A stretch of DNA of 64,000 bases from Brachybacterium subflavum (GCF_009299795.1 NZ_VIGP01000004.1:326992-390991), one strand, 5' to 3'. Shown: positions 35,350 to 44,577, counted from the stretch's first letter. The notes: generated from the sequence alone by a model not told the origin. Made by a program: numbers and translations.

Positions 35350-35748
35350 TCAGCCCCGGGGGTCGTCCCCCGAGCGCTTCTCCCAGCGCTCCTCCATGCG
35401 GCGCATGAAGTCGCTGCCGCCGTTCTCGGGCTGCCGGGGCTGCTCGCCCCCGTCGCCCTGATCGGCGGCCGGGCCTCCCGGGCGGCTGCGCGGCGAGGTC
35501 ACGGCGTAGACGGCTCCGGCGAGCATCAGCAGGAACGCCAGGACGCCCAGCCAGATGAAGTTCAGGGAGACCCCGAGGACGAGGACGCCGAGTCCGACGA
35601 CGACTCCGGCGAGGCCGAGGACGATGCGGCGGCGGTCGCGCCGGTCCTGGGTGCCGGAGCGGAAGGCGCGGGCGAGCCGGGGATCGTCCGCGAAGAGCTG
35701 ACGTTCCATCTCATCGAGCATCTTCTGCTCGTGCTCCGAAAGCGGCAT
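35350..35748 (-). CDS. DUF3040 family membrane protein
   Basis: Small actinobacterial membrane protein of unknown function. The 132-residue product begins MPLSEHEQKMLDEMERQLFA, followed by DDPRLARAFR, which is the family signature, then two hydrophobic segments ([20 protein letters not shown] and WLGVLAFLLMLAGAVYAV, about residues 42-80) and a charged Gly/Asp-rich C-terminus. DUF3040 genes commonly sit beside the dcw cluster. Start ATG 35748 chosen for the MPLSEHE N-terminus. Confidence 0.9.
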   Translation of the reverse strand: MPLSEHEQKMLDEMERQLFADDPRLARAFRSGTQDRRDRRRIVLGLAGVVVGLGVLVLGVSLNFIWLGVLAFLLMLAGAVYAVTSPRSRPGGPAADQGDGGEQPRQPENGGSDFMRRMEERWEKRSGDDPRG

Positions 35749-35913
35749 CGTTCCGGCTCCTTGTCCCGTGCCGTGTTCCCTGCGGCTGAACGCGATCGCC
35801 GTGGGCGGCTCGAGCCCCATCGACGATCCCCTAAGGATACTGCCGCCCGCTGGGGATTGGGAACTCGTCGGCCCAACGCCTGACACTCTCCCTCTCACGT
35901 CCCGGACGCGCTC

Positions 35914-37119
35914 TCAGCTGCCGGATGCATCGTCCCTGGAATCGTCCGGCGCACGGAGCGTGGATCCGCGCGAGAGGCTGCCCGCACCGAAGCGATCGCG
36001 GGCGCGGTCCATCGCGCTCTCCAGGCCCTGCCACCCCGTTCCGCGGCCGGAGAGCTCGGCCGCGGTGGGCTGGGCGCTCGTCTCCTGCAGACGCTCCGCC
36101 CGCACCCCCGCCAGACGCACCGCCGGCATCCGCGGCACCTCCCTCTCCCAGAGGGCGACCACGTGCTCGCGAAGCCGCTCCCCGCTCGCCGTCGGCTGGT
36201 CCATCGTGGCCGAGCGCGTGATGGTGGTGCCGTCCGGTGAACGGAGCTTGACGGAGACCGCGCGCGCGGCGAGATGGCTGCGGCGCAGGCTGCGGGAGAC
36301 CTCGTCGGCCATGAGGGTGAGGCGGCGACGCACCTCGGCGGGGTCCACGAGGTCCTCCTCGTAGGTGCGTTCGGTGCCGACGCTGCGATCGCGCACCCGT
36401 GTTCCCAGCCCCGTGCGGTCCTCCCCCGCCGCGAGCCGCGCGATCATGGGCGCCTGGGGGCCGACGGCCCGACGCAGCGCCCCCGCGGGGATGTCGCGCA
36501 GCTGGCCGACGGTGCGCACCCCGAGCCGTTCGAGGGCCTGCTGCGCCTTGGGGCCGACGCCCGAGATGACGCCCACGGGCAGCGGCGAGAGGAAGGCGGC
36601 GGTCTGCTCGGACGGGACGATCAGCATGCCGTCGGGCTTGGCCCGGGCGGACGCGATCTTCGCGACCGCCCGGGACACGGACCCTCCGACGCTGCTGGGC
36701 AGGTCGAGCTCTTCGCGGATGCGGGTGCGCAGGCGCTGGGCGATCTGCTCGGGAGAACCGAAGAGGCGCCGTGCACCGGAGATGTCGAGGAAGGCCTCGT
36801 CGACGCTGATCTGCTCGATCGCGGGCGTGACCTCTCGCAGCAGGTCCATGACCTGCGCGGAGACCTCGCGGTAGCGGTCGATGCGCGGCGGGGCGATGAC
36901 GAGGTCCCGGGCGAGCCGGCGCGCGGTGGCCATCGGCATGGCGGAGCGGATGCCGCGCTCGCGCGCCGGATAGCTCGCCGCGGCGACGACGCCGCGCGAT
37001 CCCGCTCCTCCGACGACGACGGGCAGACCTCGCAGGGCGGGGTCGTCGCGGATCTCGATGGAGGCGAAGAAGGCATCCATGTCCAGGTGCAGGATCGTGC
37101 AGTCCTCCGTGCCCGACAT
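35914..37119 (-). CDS. dinB: DNA polymerase IV (Y family)
   Basis: Error-prone translesion polymerase. The 401-residue product has ILHLDMDAFFASIEIRDDPA with the first catalytic Asp, SYPARERGIRSAMP of the fingers, and QISVDEAFLDISGA with the second acidic pair at about residues 103-108; the helix-hairpin-helix region GVGPKAQQALERLGVRTVGQ and the little-finger domain follow. I see no QLxLF-type clamp-binding motif at the C-terminus. No SOS operator is visible in the 170 bp upstream, so it is probably not under direct LexA control here. Confidence 0.95.
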   Translation of the reverse strand: MSGTEDCTILHLDMDAFFASIEIRDDPALRGLPVVVGGAGSRGVVAAASYPARERGIRSAMPMATARRLARDLVIAPPRIDRYREVSAQVMDLLREVTPAIEQISVDEAFLDISGARRLFGSPEQIAQRLRTRIREELDLPSSVGGSVSRAVAKIASARAKPDGMLIVPSEQTAAFLSPLPVGVISGVGPKAQQALERLGVRTVGQLRDIPAGALRRAVGPQAPMIARLAAGEDRTGLGTRVRDRSVGTERTYEEDLVDPAEVRRRLTLMADEVSRSLRRSHLAARAVSVKLRSPDGTTITRSATMDQPTASGERLREHVVALWEREVPRMPAVRLAGVRAERLQETSAQPTAAELSGRGTGWQGLESAMDRARDRFGAGSLSRGSTLRAPDDSRDDASGS

Positions 37120-37289
37120 CTGCGCTCCCTCCGCCGCTCCTCCCCCGGGCCGCGCGCGCGGCCGGAGCGCACCATGCTAGTCGGGTCCCGGAGGAGCCAT
37201 CGGACCGGGCTCCTCGATCGACGCGAGCGCGCGCGGACACCGTGGCCGCCGACGGCGCGGACCGCACCGGCCGTGCCGGATCGCCGACC

Positions 37290-37721
37290 TCACCCGGCGA
37301 GGGCGACCGCTTCCGTGGGCGCGAGGGAGGCCAGGAGCTCCTCACGGACCTGGGCTATGCGTGCCCGGGTCCCCTCGCGATGCAGCGCCAGCAGGACGGG
37401 GTCCGGGGTCGCGCGCTGGTCGCGGTCCAGGCGGTCGCGCTCGACCACGAAGCGCGAGGCGTCCTCCGCCCAGCGCCGGCGCTCCCCGCCCATGCGGTCC
37501 ATCGCCGTCCACACGTTCAGCGGCAGCTTGCGCCGCCGGGCACGGTTCGCCCGGGTGACGAGGACGCCGGCGGTGCGCAGGGCCGCACGATGCACGAGCT
37601 CGTAGGAGGCGCGCGGGTCGGTACCCGCGAGCTCCTGGGCGCGGGCGAGCATCGCCTCGGCCCTCTCGAGGGCGGCGAGATCCTGATCCAGATGGACGAG
37701 CTCAGCTGTGTGCGTGGTCAT
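37290..37721 (-). CDS. SAV_6107-type (HEPN-like) small protein
   Basis: Actinobacterial helical protein of unknown role. The 143-residue product is all-helical: an N-terminal helix with AALERAEAMLARAQELAG, then DPRASYELVHRAALRTAGVL and RANRARRRKLPLNVWTAM, which match my memory of the SAV_6107 HEPN-domain family. No RNase Rx4-6H motif of toxin HEPN proteins is clear. ATG 37721; an earlier in-frame ATG at about 37751 is possible. It lies upstream of dinB on the same strand with a 170-bp gap, an arrangement seen in other actinobacteria. Confidence 0.7.
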   Translation of the reverse strand: MTTHTAELVHLDQDLAALERAEAMLARAQELAGTDPRASYELVHRAALRTAGVLVTRANRARRRKLPLNVWTAMDRMGGERRRWAEDASRFVVERDRLDRDQRATPDPVLLALHREGTRARIAQVREELLASLAPTEAVALAG

Positions 37722-37880
37722 GGTGGGAACGCTAGGCGGACGCACCGACATCCGACGCGGCAGCGCCGGCGCTGTGGACGCAGGGCGTCTGGGGAGGGCC
37801 GACGGGCGGCTCGCGCAATCGGCTCCGACTCTGCGCACGCGGAGGCCGATGCGCGGGGCTCCCGGCTCTAGAGTGTCCGG

Positions 37881-38774
37881 GTGACCCCACCACCCCGCGG
37901 CCGTCGCCGCAGCTCCTCGGAGGCGCCGTTCCCCGGTCTCGGGCCCGTCGGCGAGGCCGTCCCCATCTCGACGGGCAGCGCCGAGCTCGTCGTCGAATCC
38001 GACGGATCGGTGCTGCTCCTGGTCAACGGCGTTCCGTCCTCGCACCTCGATCCCGATCCGGACCATCTGGTGTTCGAGTACATGCGGTGGATGCGCACGG
38101 CGATGCACTGCTGGATCCTGGAGAGGCGCGCCGGGGACGGGGCGGACGGCGCCGGCTCCTCGCGGCGCGGGCTCGAACTCGCCGTCGCCCATCTGGGAGG
38201 CGCCGGGTGCGCGCTGCCGCGCACGCTCGCCCACGACTGGCCGCGCGCCCGCCAGATCGTCGTGGAGCTCGACGCGCTCCTCGCCGAGCACGTGCGGACC
38301 TGGTTCTCCCTCCCCCGCTCCCCGCAGCTGAGGATCCGCGTCGACGACGCCGCCCATGCGCTCGAGGAGTGGCGCGAGGACCGCTTCGACGTGCTCACCC
38401 GCGACGTCTTCGCGGGAGATCGCACGCCGTCCTCGCTCACCTCGGTCGAGGCCGCCCGCCACGCCCGCCGCGTGCTCGCCGACGACGGCCTCTACCTGGC
38501 CAACTGCGCCTCCCGCCCGGGATCGCGTCTGCTCGCCGACGAGCTGACCACGCTCTCGAGCGTGTTCGCGCACGTCGGTGCGATCGCCGAGCCTGCCCAC
38601 CTCAAGGGCAGACGGCGCGGGAACTGCGTGCTGCTCGCCTCCGATGCGCCGCTGCCGGCCTCGCTCGACCGGGCGCTGCGCTCGGACCCGGTGGCGGTGC
38701 GGCTGGCCGCCGGGGAGGACGCAGCGCGGATCGCCGCCCCCGGAGCGGTGCTCGAGGGCGGCGCTCAGACCTGA
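37881..38774 (+). CDS. Spermidine synthase-like methyltransferase-fold protein
   Basis: Resembles aminopropyltransferases (spermidine synthase superfamily). The 297-residue product has a strand-rich N-terminal part (ELVVESDGSVLLLVNGVPSS), LVFEYMRWM, a Rossmann core with AVAHLGGAGCALPRTLA in place of the usual GGGxG loop, IVVELDALLAEHV (the acidic residue that binds the ribose), and FDVLTRDVFAGDRTP. These solo actinobacterial homologues are generally annotated fused or spermidine synthase, but polyamine synthesis is not shown. Start GTG 37881. It is divergent from the SAV_6107-type gene. Confidence 0.7.
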   Translation: MTPPPRGRRRSSSEAPFPGLGPVGEAVPISTGSAELVVESDGSVLLLVNGVPSSHLDPDPDHLVFEYMRWMRTAMHCWILERRAGDGADGAGSSRRGLELAVAHLGGAGCALPRTLAHDWPRARQIVVELDALLAEHVRTWFSLPRSPQLRIRVDDAAHALEEWREDRFDVLTRDVFAGDRTPSSLTSVEAARHARRVLADDGLYLANCASRPGSRLLADELTTLSSVFAHVGAIAEPAHLKGRRRGNCVLLASDAPLPASLDRALRSDPVAVRLAAGEDAARIAAPGAVLEGGAQT

Positions 38775-38811
38775 TACGCGATGGGCCGGCCCCCAGGGGG
38801 AGGATCGGATC

Positions 38812-39027
38812 TCAGAGCGGGCGGACCTGCTCGGCCTGCGGCCCCTTCTCGCCGGGCACCACGTCGACCTCGACCCTCTGGCCCTCCGCGAGAGTGCGGT
38901 AGCCGTCCATGTCGATGCGGCTGTGGTGCACGAAGACGTCGGCCCCGGGCCCGTCGACCTCGATGAAGCCGTAGCCCTTCTCGCCGTTGAACCACGTCAC
39001 GGTGCCCTGCACGGTGCTCTCTGCCAT
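38812..39027 (-). CDS. Cold-shock domain protein
   Basis: Small single-stranded nucleic-acid-binding protein. The 71-residue product is one cold-shock domain with both RNP motifs: [10 protein letters not shown] (RNP1) and DVFVHHSRI (RNP2), preceded by GTVTWFNGE and ending [15 protein letters not shown]. An AGGAAG sequence lies 11 nt before ATG 39027, slightly far for a ribosome-binding site. It is convergent with the spermidine-synthase-like gene, separated by only 37 bp. Confidence 0.95.
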   Translation of the reverse strand: MAESTVQGTVTWFNGEKGYGFIEVDGPGADVFVHHSRIDMDGYRTLAEGQRVEVDVVPGEKGPQAEQVRPL

Positions 39028-39131
39028 GGAAAGCGTCACTTCCTGTGTCCTGCGATGATGCGCTGCTGCGTGCGCCGAGGGCGCGCGATGGCCGGTGGGC
39101 GGCGAGTCGCCGGTGCGGCGGAGGTCCCTCC

Positions 39132-40091
39132 TCAGGAGACCTCGGGGCCGGAGCCTGGCCCCCGCCCCGATCCTCCGCCGGGGCCGTCGTCCTCCTCGCC
39201 GGCGAGGAAGCGCTCGAAGCGATCCGCGAGCTCCTCGCCGGTGGGCAGGTCCATCGTGGTGCTGAAGACGCCGTCGCTCTCGGTGGACTGCGCGTCGTAC
39301 TGCTCCTCGAGGGCCGCGACCATGCTGAGGACCTCCTCGTTGTCGGTGAGGGTGCTCTCGAGCGCCGCGCCCGCGGCCTCCGTGAGATCTCCGAGGTCCA
39401 CGAGAGGGATGTCCAGGCCCGCGCCCTCGCTGACCCGACGCAGCAGCGCGAGCGCGCCCGCCGGGAAGTCGGTGCGCGTGAGGTAGTGAGGGATCTGCGC
39501 GGCATAGCCGATGGCTGGGTGTCCGGCCTTGCCGAGCTCGTGCTCGAGCAGCGCGCCGAACGAGGCCGGGACCACGATCTCCCCGCCCTGCTCGGGCTCG
39601 TGCGCGGGGATCAGGTCGGGGTCGTTGGCATGGGTGATCATGGCGATCGGCCGCGTGTGCGGCATGGCCATCGGGATCGCGCTCATGCCCACGACCTTCG
39701 CGACGTCGAAGAACTCGATGAGGTCGATCACGGCCTGGCTGAGGCGGCGCCACTGCAGGTCCGGCTCTGGCCCGTCGAGATAGAGGAAGGGGCGGTCGCC
39801 CTCGTCGTACATGAGGTACAGGGACATCTCGGGAACGGTCACCTCGGTGTAGACCGCACCGTCGAACACCGCCTGCGGACGCGAGCCCCGGTAGTCCACG
39901 AGCTCGTCGATGTCGAACGTCACGATCCGCACGTGGCGCAGGGAATCCTTGAGGTAGGTCGAGGCGATCCGGCAGGAGTTGCCGGCGTCCACGAGGCCCG
40001 GGAGGGCGTGCACGAGGGTCAGGCGGCCGCGGGGAACCGCCGCGATCACATCCGCGGACTCGTAGGCGTAGAGGTCACGGGGGTCACGCAT
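39132..40091 (-). CDS. PAC2 family protein
   Basis: Member of the PAC2 (proteasome assembly chaperone 2-like) superfamily that is widespread in actinobacteria, 319 residues. Recognisable parts are [79 protein letters not shown] and [21 protein letters not shown] role in protein-complex assembly is inferred from the eukaryotic relatives only. The C-terminal 40 residues are acidic and glycine-rich. ATG 40091; it is divergent from the HelD-type gene, with about 80 bp between starts. Confidence 0.88.
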   Translation of the reverse strand: MRDPRDLYAYESADVIAAVPRGRLTLVHALPGLVDAGNSCRIASTYLKDSLRHVRIVTFDIDELVDYRGSRPQAVFDGAVYTEVTVPEMSLYLMYDEGDRPFLYLDGPEPDLQWRRLSQAVIDLIEFFDVAKVVGMSAIPMAMPHTRPIAMITHANDPDLIPAHEPEQGGEIVVPASFGALLEHELGKAGHPAIGYAAQIPHYLTRTDFPAGALALLRRVSEGAGLDIPLVDLGDLTEAAGAALESTLTDNEEVLSMVAALEEQYDAQSTESDGVFSTTMDLPTGEELADRFERFLAGEEDDGPGGGSGRGPGSGPEVS

Positions 40092-40170
40092 CGATGCACC
40101 TCGCTCCTCGCAGTCGCCGTCGAGCAGGGCTTTTCCCCGCGTTCGACGCGTTCCACCATAATGGATCGCC

Positions 40171-42552
40171 ATGTCATCGCGCGCACAGGATCAGGGCGGC
40201 ACCCCCTCGTGCGCGCGGCCACCGGAAGGACGCCCCGTGGAGCCAGCAGAACCCCGGCCGGATGCGCCGGCGAGCGAGGAGGCGCATGTCGCCCGTGAGA
40301 TCGCCCTCGAGCAGGACTACGCGAACCGCTTGTACGCGCGCGTGGACGAGCTCATGGCGCAGATCCAGACCAGCCTGGACGAGGTCCAGGGATCGCAGGA
40401 CGCGGCGACCCATCAGAACCGCTCCGAGCGGGACGCGTTCATGGCGCTGTACGAGGACCGGCTCGCGCTGCTGCGCACGGTGAGCTCGAGCGTCGTGTTC
40501 GGCCGGCTCGACACGGACGAGGGCGAGCGCCACTACATCGGCCGCATCGGCCTGTTCACGCCGGAGCGCGAGCAGCTCCTCGTGGACTGGCGCGCTCCGG
40601 CCGCGGCCGCCTACTACCAGGCGACCAGCCTCGAGCGGCTGGACGTGCGCCTGCGCCGCCACCTCATCTCCCAGGGGCGCACCGTCGTGGGGCTCGAGGA
40701 CGACGTGCTCGACCAGTCCATGCTCGCCCGCGGCGCGGAGGGCGAGGAGGTCGTGCTGCAGGGCGAGGGCGCACTCCTGGCCGCCGTCTCCTCGCAGCGC
40801 ACCGGGCGCATGGGCGACATCGTCGCCACCATCCAGGCGGAGCAGGACCGCATCATCCGCTCCTCGAACCGCGGGGTGCTGGTGGTCCAGGGCGGGCCCG
40901 GCACGGGCAAGACCGCCGTCGCCCTGCACCGCGCCGCCTATCTGCTCTACACCCATCGCCGCCGCCTCGAGCACTCGGGCGTGCTGATCGTCGCCCCCAC
41001 GCGCGGCTTCCTGCGCTACATCGAGCGCGTGCTGCCGAGCCTCGGAGAGTCCGGCGTGGTGATGTCGACCCCCGGCGGGCTCTTCCCGGGCGTGGAGACG
41101 ACGCTGCACGATGCGCCCGAGGTCGCGCGCCTCAAGGGCGCAGCCGCGATGGCCGAGCTGCTCTCGCGCGCGGTGAAGCAGCGTCAGGTGGTGCCGGAGA
41201 GGGATCTCGAGCTCGCCATCGACGGCACGCCCCTCAGGATCACCCGGAAGGTCCTGGCGGACGCCCGGCGCGAGGCGCGCTCGACCCACAAGCCCCACAA
41301 CGCCGCGCGCGCCGTGTTCGTGCGCGCCGCCCTGGACCGGCTGGTCCAGCAGTACGAGGCCGAGCTCTCCCGCCGCGGGACCACCGTGATCCCCGAGGAC
41401 CGCGCGGGGTATCTCGACGACCTGCGCCGCGATCCCGAGGTGCGCCGCACGCTGAACCTGGCGTGGCTGCCGTACACCCCGGAGTCGTTCCTGCGGGTCC
41501 TGCTCGCGCATCCCGAGCGGCTGCGTGCGGCCGCTCCGCGCTCCCTCGCCGGCGCGGATCTCGACCTCCTCGTGCGCGCCAAGGACGCTCCGTGGACGAT
41601 CGAGGACGTGCCCCTGCTCGACGAGGTCGCAGAGCTGCTGGGCGAGGACGATCAGGCGCAGCAGGCGGATGCCGAGCGCTCCCGTCGACGCCGCGAGGCA
41701 GATCTCAGCTATGCGCGCGAGGTCATCGAGAACATCGACACCTCGGGGATCGTGCGCGACGAGGACCTCGCGGACCGCATGGACCGGGCGTCCGACGGCC
41801 GCACGCTCGCCGAACGGGCCGCGGAGGACCGCAGCTGGACCTACGGGCACGTGGTCGTGGACGAGGCACAGGAGCTCTCGGCGATGATGTGGCGCACGCT
41901 CATGCGCCGCTGCCCCTCGAAGTCGTTCACCATCGTCGGCGATGTCGCGCAGACCTCGTCGTCAGCAGGGACCTCCTCGTGGGAGAGGGCGCTCGCCCCG
42001 TACGTCGAGGACCGTCTCGAGGTCGAGCCGCTGAGCGTCAACTACCGCACGCCGCGTCGCATCATGGACGTGGCGCAGGCCGTGGCCGAGTCCCGCGACC
42101 TCCCGATCACCGAGGTCACCTCGGTGCGCGAGGGCGACTGGCCGGTGCTCCTGCACTCCGGGGACGAGGCGGGGCTGCCGGAGGCGGTGGCCGACGCCGT
42201 TGCCGCGCAGCAGGCCGAGGCGATCGGGCGCCTCGTCGTCCTCACCCCCGGACGACGTCTCGAGGACGTGGTGCGCGCGCTGCGCGCACGGGACGACCTG
42301 GGCCGCATCGGCACCGGGAGCCGCGGCATCGACGACCCGATCGCGGTGATGACCCCGCAGGACGCCAAGGGACTCGAGTTCGACGCGGTGGTCCTCGTGG
42401 AGCCCGCGGAGATCCTCGCCGATTCCGAGGGAGGCGCCGGTGACCTCTACGTCGCGATGACCCGTGCGACCCAGCGGCTGGACGTGGTGCATGCGCGGGA
42501 GCTGCCGGCGGGCCTCACCGGCACCGAGGCCGAGTCCTCGCCCCGGACATGA
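40171..42552 (+). CDS. helD: HelD-type RNA polymerase-recycling ATPase (UvrD/SF1-like)
   Basis: SF1 helicase-like motor that, in Gram-positive bacteria, binds RNA polymerase and releases it from DNA; some actinobacterial HelD (HelR) proteins also give rifampicin tolerance. The 793-residue product has an N-terminal coiled coil that enters the polymerase secondary channel (EIALEQDYANRLYARVDELM), FGRLDTDEGERHYIGRIGL, the Walker A loop GGPGTGKTAVALHRAAYLLY at about residue 241, the Walker B region HVVVDEAQELSAMMW, and C-terminal PLSVNYRTPRRI and VMTPQDAKGLEFDAV. No rifampicin-associated element (RAE) is obvious upstream. A CATAAT sequence 11 bp before ATG 40171 may be the -10. Confidence 0.9.
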   Translation: MSSRAQDQGGTPSCARPPEGRPVEPAEPRPDAPASEEAHVAREIALEQDYANRLYARVDELMAQIQTSLDEVQGSQDAATHQNRSERDAFMALYEDRLALLRTVSSSVVFGRLDTDEGERHYIGRIGLFTPEREQLLVDWRAPAAAAYYQATSLERLDVRLRRHLISQGRTVVGLEDDVLDQSMLARGAEGEEVVLQGEGALLAAVSSQRTGRMGDIVATIQAEQDRIIRSSNRGVLVVQGGPGTGKTAVALHRAAYLLYTHRRRLEHSGVLIVAPTRGFLRYIERVLPSLGESGVVMSTPGGLFPGVETTLHDAPEVARLKGAAAMAELLSRAVKQRQVVPERDLELAIDGTPLRITRKVLADARREARSTHKPHNAARAVFVRAALDRLVQQYEAELSRRGTTVIPEDRAGYLDDLRRDPEVRRTLNLAWLPYTPESFLRVLLAHPERLRAAAPRSLAGADLDLLVRAKDAPWTIEDVPLLDEVAELLGEDDQAQQADAERSRRRREADLSYAREVIENIDTSGIVRDEDLADRMDRASDGRTLAERAAEDRSWTYGHVVVDEAQELSAMMWRTLMRRCPSKSFTIVGDVAQTSSSAGTSSWERALAPYVEDRLEVEPLSVNYRTPRRIMDVAQAVAESRDLPITEVTSVREGDWPVLLHSGDEAGLPEAVADAVAAQQAEAIGRLVVLTPGRRLEDVVRALRARDDLGRIGTGSRGIDDPIAVMTPQDAKGLEFDAVVLVEPAEILADSEGGAGDLYVAMTRATQRLDVVHARELPAGLTGTEAESSPRT

Positions 42553-42555
42553 GAA

Positions 42556-42593
42556 GACCGGCGGCCGTGGCTTCCCCTCCACGACCGCCGGTC
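42556..42593. terminator. Bidirectional terminator between helD and nrdR
   Basis: A 15-bp stem, 42556-42570 pairing with 42579-42593, with one G-U type mismatch and an 8-nt loop. It starts 3 bp after the helD stop and faces the end of nrdR, so it can serve both transcripts. There is no T-run. Confidence 0.75.
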
Positions 42594-42739
42594 GGCGGCG
42601 CGCCCTCTGGGCGCGCCCTGAACATCTTAAGGGCATGACGCCGGTGCTTCGGACCGTTTTCCACCGATCGACACGGATCAGCCACGAATGCAGCGGCTCC
42701 CGTGCCTCGGACCCGAGGGCCGACGGGCCGCCGAGCGGC

Positions 42740-43210
42740 TCAGGACGCGGCGCCGCTGCCGGCGGAGGCGTCCTGGCGCAGCTCGGAGATCGCGGACTCG
42801 AAGTCGTCGAGGGAGTCGAAGTCCTGGTAGACGCTCGCGAAGCGGAGGTACGCGACCACGTCGAGCTCGCGCAGGGGCTGGAGGATCGCGAGGCCCACGG
42901 CGTGGGCGTCGACCTCGGCCTGGCCGCTCTGGCGAACGGTCTCCTCGACCCGCTGGGCGAGAACGGCCAGCTGGTCGTCGCTGACCGGGCGGCCCTGACA
43001 GGCCTTGCGCACTCCGGAGATCACCTTGGAACGGCTGAACGCCTCGCTCACTCCCGAGCGCTTGAGGATCGAGAGGGATGCCGTCTCGATCGTGGAGAAC
43101 CGACGCGAGCAGTTCGGGCACTGGCGACGACGCCGGATCGAGGCGCCGTCGTCGGCAGTGCGCGAGTCGACGACGCGCGAATCGGGGTGGCGGCAGAACG
43201 GACAGTGCAC
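42740..43210 (-). CDS. nrdR: Transcriptional repressor NrdR
   Basis: ATP/dATP-sensing repressor of ribonucleotide reductase genes. The 156-residue product begins with a four-cysteine zinc ribbon ([17 protein letters not shown] and [15 protein letters not shown]) and continues with an ATP-cone ([50 protein letters not shown]). It lies just downstream of the LysM gene, the same order as in mycobacteria. No NrdR boxes or ribonucleotide reductase genes are visible in the window. Confidence 0.97.
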   Translation of the reverse strand: MHCPFCRHPDSRVVDSRTADDGASIRRRRQCPNCSRRFSTIETASLSILKRSGVSEAFSRSKVISGVRKACQGRPVSDDQLAVLAQRVEETVRQSGQAEVDAHAVGLAILQPLRELDVVAYLRFASVYQDFDSLDDFESAISELRQDASAGSGAAS

Positions 43211-43284
43211 GTCCTCCAGCCTACCGGGCGCACCGCAGGGTCGAGAGCGGGCCCGCGGCGCTCCCGCCGCAGCGCCCCGGCGGA

Positions 43285-43665
43285 TCAGGCGGCGTCGACG
43301 CTGCCCTCGGGGAGCTCGAGCGACTGCCCCTCGGTGATGCGGGGGCTCGAGAGGCCGTTGAGCGAACGCATGTCGCGCACGAAGTCCTGGGAGTCCTCAC
43401 CGGCGGGTGCATACTGCTCGGCGTAGTCGCTGAGCGTGTCGCCCGCCTGCACGGTCACGGTGACCGGCTCCTGCGGATCGCCCGCGAAGGCGGAGGGGAC
43501 ACCGAGGACGAGAACGCCCAGCAGGGCGACGAGGATGCCTGCGAGGAACGCGACGGCGGCCAGCAGGATGCGGCCGCGACGGGTGAGCTGCAGTCGAACA
43601 CCCTTGCGAGCAGCAGCCTGCTCAGTGTGGGCCGAAGAGGTGGGGAGGGGAAGCATGGTGGCCAT
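43285..43665 (-). CDS. LysM membrane protein, likely SOS-induced division suppressor
   Basis: The 126-residue product has a cytoplasmic N-terminus of about 30 residues, one membrane segment ([20 protein letters not shown], about 34-53), and an extracytoplasmic LysM domain ([20 protein letters not shown] ... [20 protein letters not shown]). Topology, LysM domain and divergent position beside lexA with nrdR downstream match the SOS division inhibitors YneA (Bacillus), DivS (Corynebacterium) and ChiZ (Mycobacterium). A promoter (TTGCGT-17-TACAGT) and a LexA box lie upstream, and the box contains the AGGAG ribosome-binding site 8 nt before ATG 43665. The function is inferred from this context, not from sequence identity. 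Confidence 0.85.
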   Translation of the reverse strand: MATMLPLPTSSAHTEQAAARKGVRLQLTRRGRILLAAVAFLAGILVALLGVLVLGVPSAFAGDPQEPVTVTVQAGDTLSDYAEQYAPAGEDSQDFVRDMRSLNGLSSPRITEGQSLELPEGSVDAA

Positions 43666-43668
43666 TGT

Positions 43669-43684
43669 CCGAACTCCTGTTCGA
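43669..43684 (-). promoter_or_regulatory. LexA box overlapping the LysM-gene leader
   Basis: CCGAACTCCTGTTCGA matches the actinobacterial SOS operator TCGAAC-N4-GTTCGA at 11 of 12 defined positions. It ends 3 bp before the LysM start codon and is centred on the AGGAG ribosome-binding site, so bound LexA would block near the start. Confidence 0.85.
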
Positions 43685-43699
43685 TCGAATACGTGTACG

Positions 43700-43728
43700 A
43701 CTGTAGGCCCGCCGCGCGCGACACGCAA
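43700..43728 (-). promoter_or_regulatory. Promoter of the LysM gene
   Basis: On the minus strand, TTGCGT (43728-43723) and TACAGT (43705-43700) are separated by exactly 17 bp. Transcription would start about 15 bp before the downstream LexA box, giving a short leader. Confidence 0.65.
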
Positions 43729-43736
43729 GGCCTTCC

Positions 43737-43752
43737 TCGAACACATGTTTGG
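43737..43752 (+). promoter_or_regulatory. LexA box at the lexA promoter
   Basis: TCGAACACATGTTTGG matches the SOS operator at 10 of 12 defined positions. It overlaps the proposed lexA -35 element and lies 84 bp upstream of the lexA start, consistent with autorepression. Confidence 0.75.
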
Positions 43753-43777
43753 AATCAAGCCGCCCGACGCCTAGGCT
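43749..43777 (+). promoter_or_regulatory. Promoter of lexA
   Basis: TTGGAA (43749-43754), a 17-bp spacer and TAGGCT (43772-43777) form a plausible sigma-70-type promoter. The -35 element is inside the LexA box. Confidence 0.55.
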
Positions 43778-43835
43778 GAGCGACGAGTCCCACTGAATCG
43801 CAGGGGTGGGACAGACGAAGCGAGGAGCCGCGCAG

Positions 43836-44516
43836 ATGACCCCGACGACCTCTGGTCCCGACCTGACCGACGACGGCCTCACCGCGCGCCAGCGACGGAT
43901 CCTCGAGACCATCACCGCCGCCATCGAGCGCCACGGCTACCCGCCGACCATGCGCGAGATCGGCGATGCCGTCGGCCTCACCTCCCCCTCCTCCGTCTCC
44001 CACCAGCTCCAGGCGCTCGAGCGCAAGGGATTCCTGCGCCGCGATCCGAAGCGTCCGCGCGCGCTCGAGGTGGTGCTGCCCGACGACGCCGGCGAGCCGA
44101 CCCTCGCGCCCGTCGAGTCGATCGGTGCCGCCGCGGCCTCCGCGTCGGTGAGCGTGCCGCTCGTCGGCCGGATCGCCGCCGGCATCCCGATCACTGCTGA
44201 GGAACAGGTGGAGGACGTCTTCACCCTGCCCCAGCAGCTCGTGGGCGACGGGGAGCTGTTCCTGCTGCAGGTCGTCGGGGACTCGATGGTCGATGCCGCG
44301 ATCTGCGACGGCGACTGGGTCGTCGTGCGCTCTCAGCCCGTCGCGCAGAAGGGCGAGATCGTGGCGGCCATGATCGAGGGCGAGGCGACGGTCAAGACGT
44401 TCGCCCAGAGCGACGGCCATGTCTGGCTGATGCCGCACAACCCCGCGTTCGCTCCGATCCTGGGCGACCACGCCGAGATCCTCGGCAAGGTGGTGGCGGT
44501 GCTGCGCGCCGTCTGA
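43836..44516 (+). CDS. lexA: SOS repressor LexA
   Basis: Repressor of DNA-damage genes, inactivated by RecA-stimulated self-cleavage. The 226-residue product has the winged helix-turn-helix ([40 protein letters not shown]), the Ala-Gly cleavage site in [10 protein letters not shown], the nucleophile Ser in [11 protein letters not shown] and the catalytic Lys in GEATVKTF. I chose ATG 43836 because GAGGAG precedes it by 9 nt; the longer frame from GTG 43806 would add an unlikely tail. It converges on the DinG-type gene. Confidence 0.97.
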   Translation: MTPTTSGPDLTDDGLTARQRRILETITAAIERHGYPPTMREIGDAVGLTSPSSVSHQLQALERKGFLRRDPKRPRALEVVLPDDAGEPTLAPVESIGAAAASASVSVPLVGRIAAGIPITAEEQVEDVFTLPQQLVGDGELFLLQVVGDSMVDAAICDGDWVVVRSQPVAQKGEIVAAMIEGEATVKTFAQSDGHVWLMPHNPAFAPILGDHAEILGKVVAVLRAV

Positions 44517-44577
44517 CGCGATCCCGCACCCGGGCGCGGCCGCGATCGACCCCTTGCACGCGCTCGGTCCTGCGGGC

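Noticed and set aside
37148..37163. 16-bp palindrome GGCCGCGCGCGCGGCC upstream of dinB
   Set aside because: Pure alternating GC sequence expected by chance in this composition; no SOS-operator match, so no function claimed.
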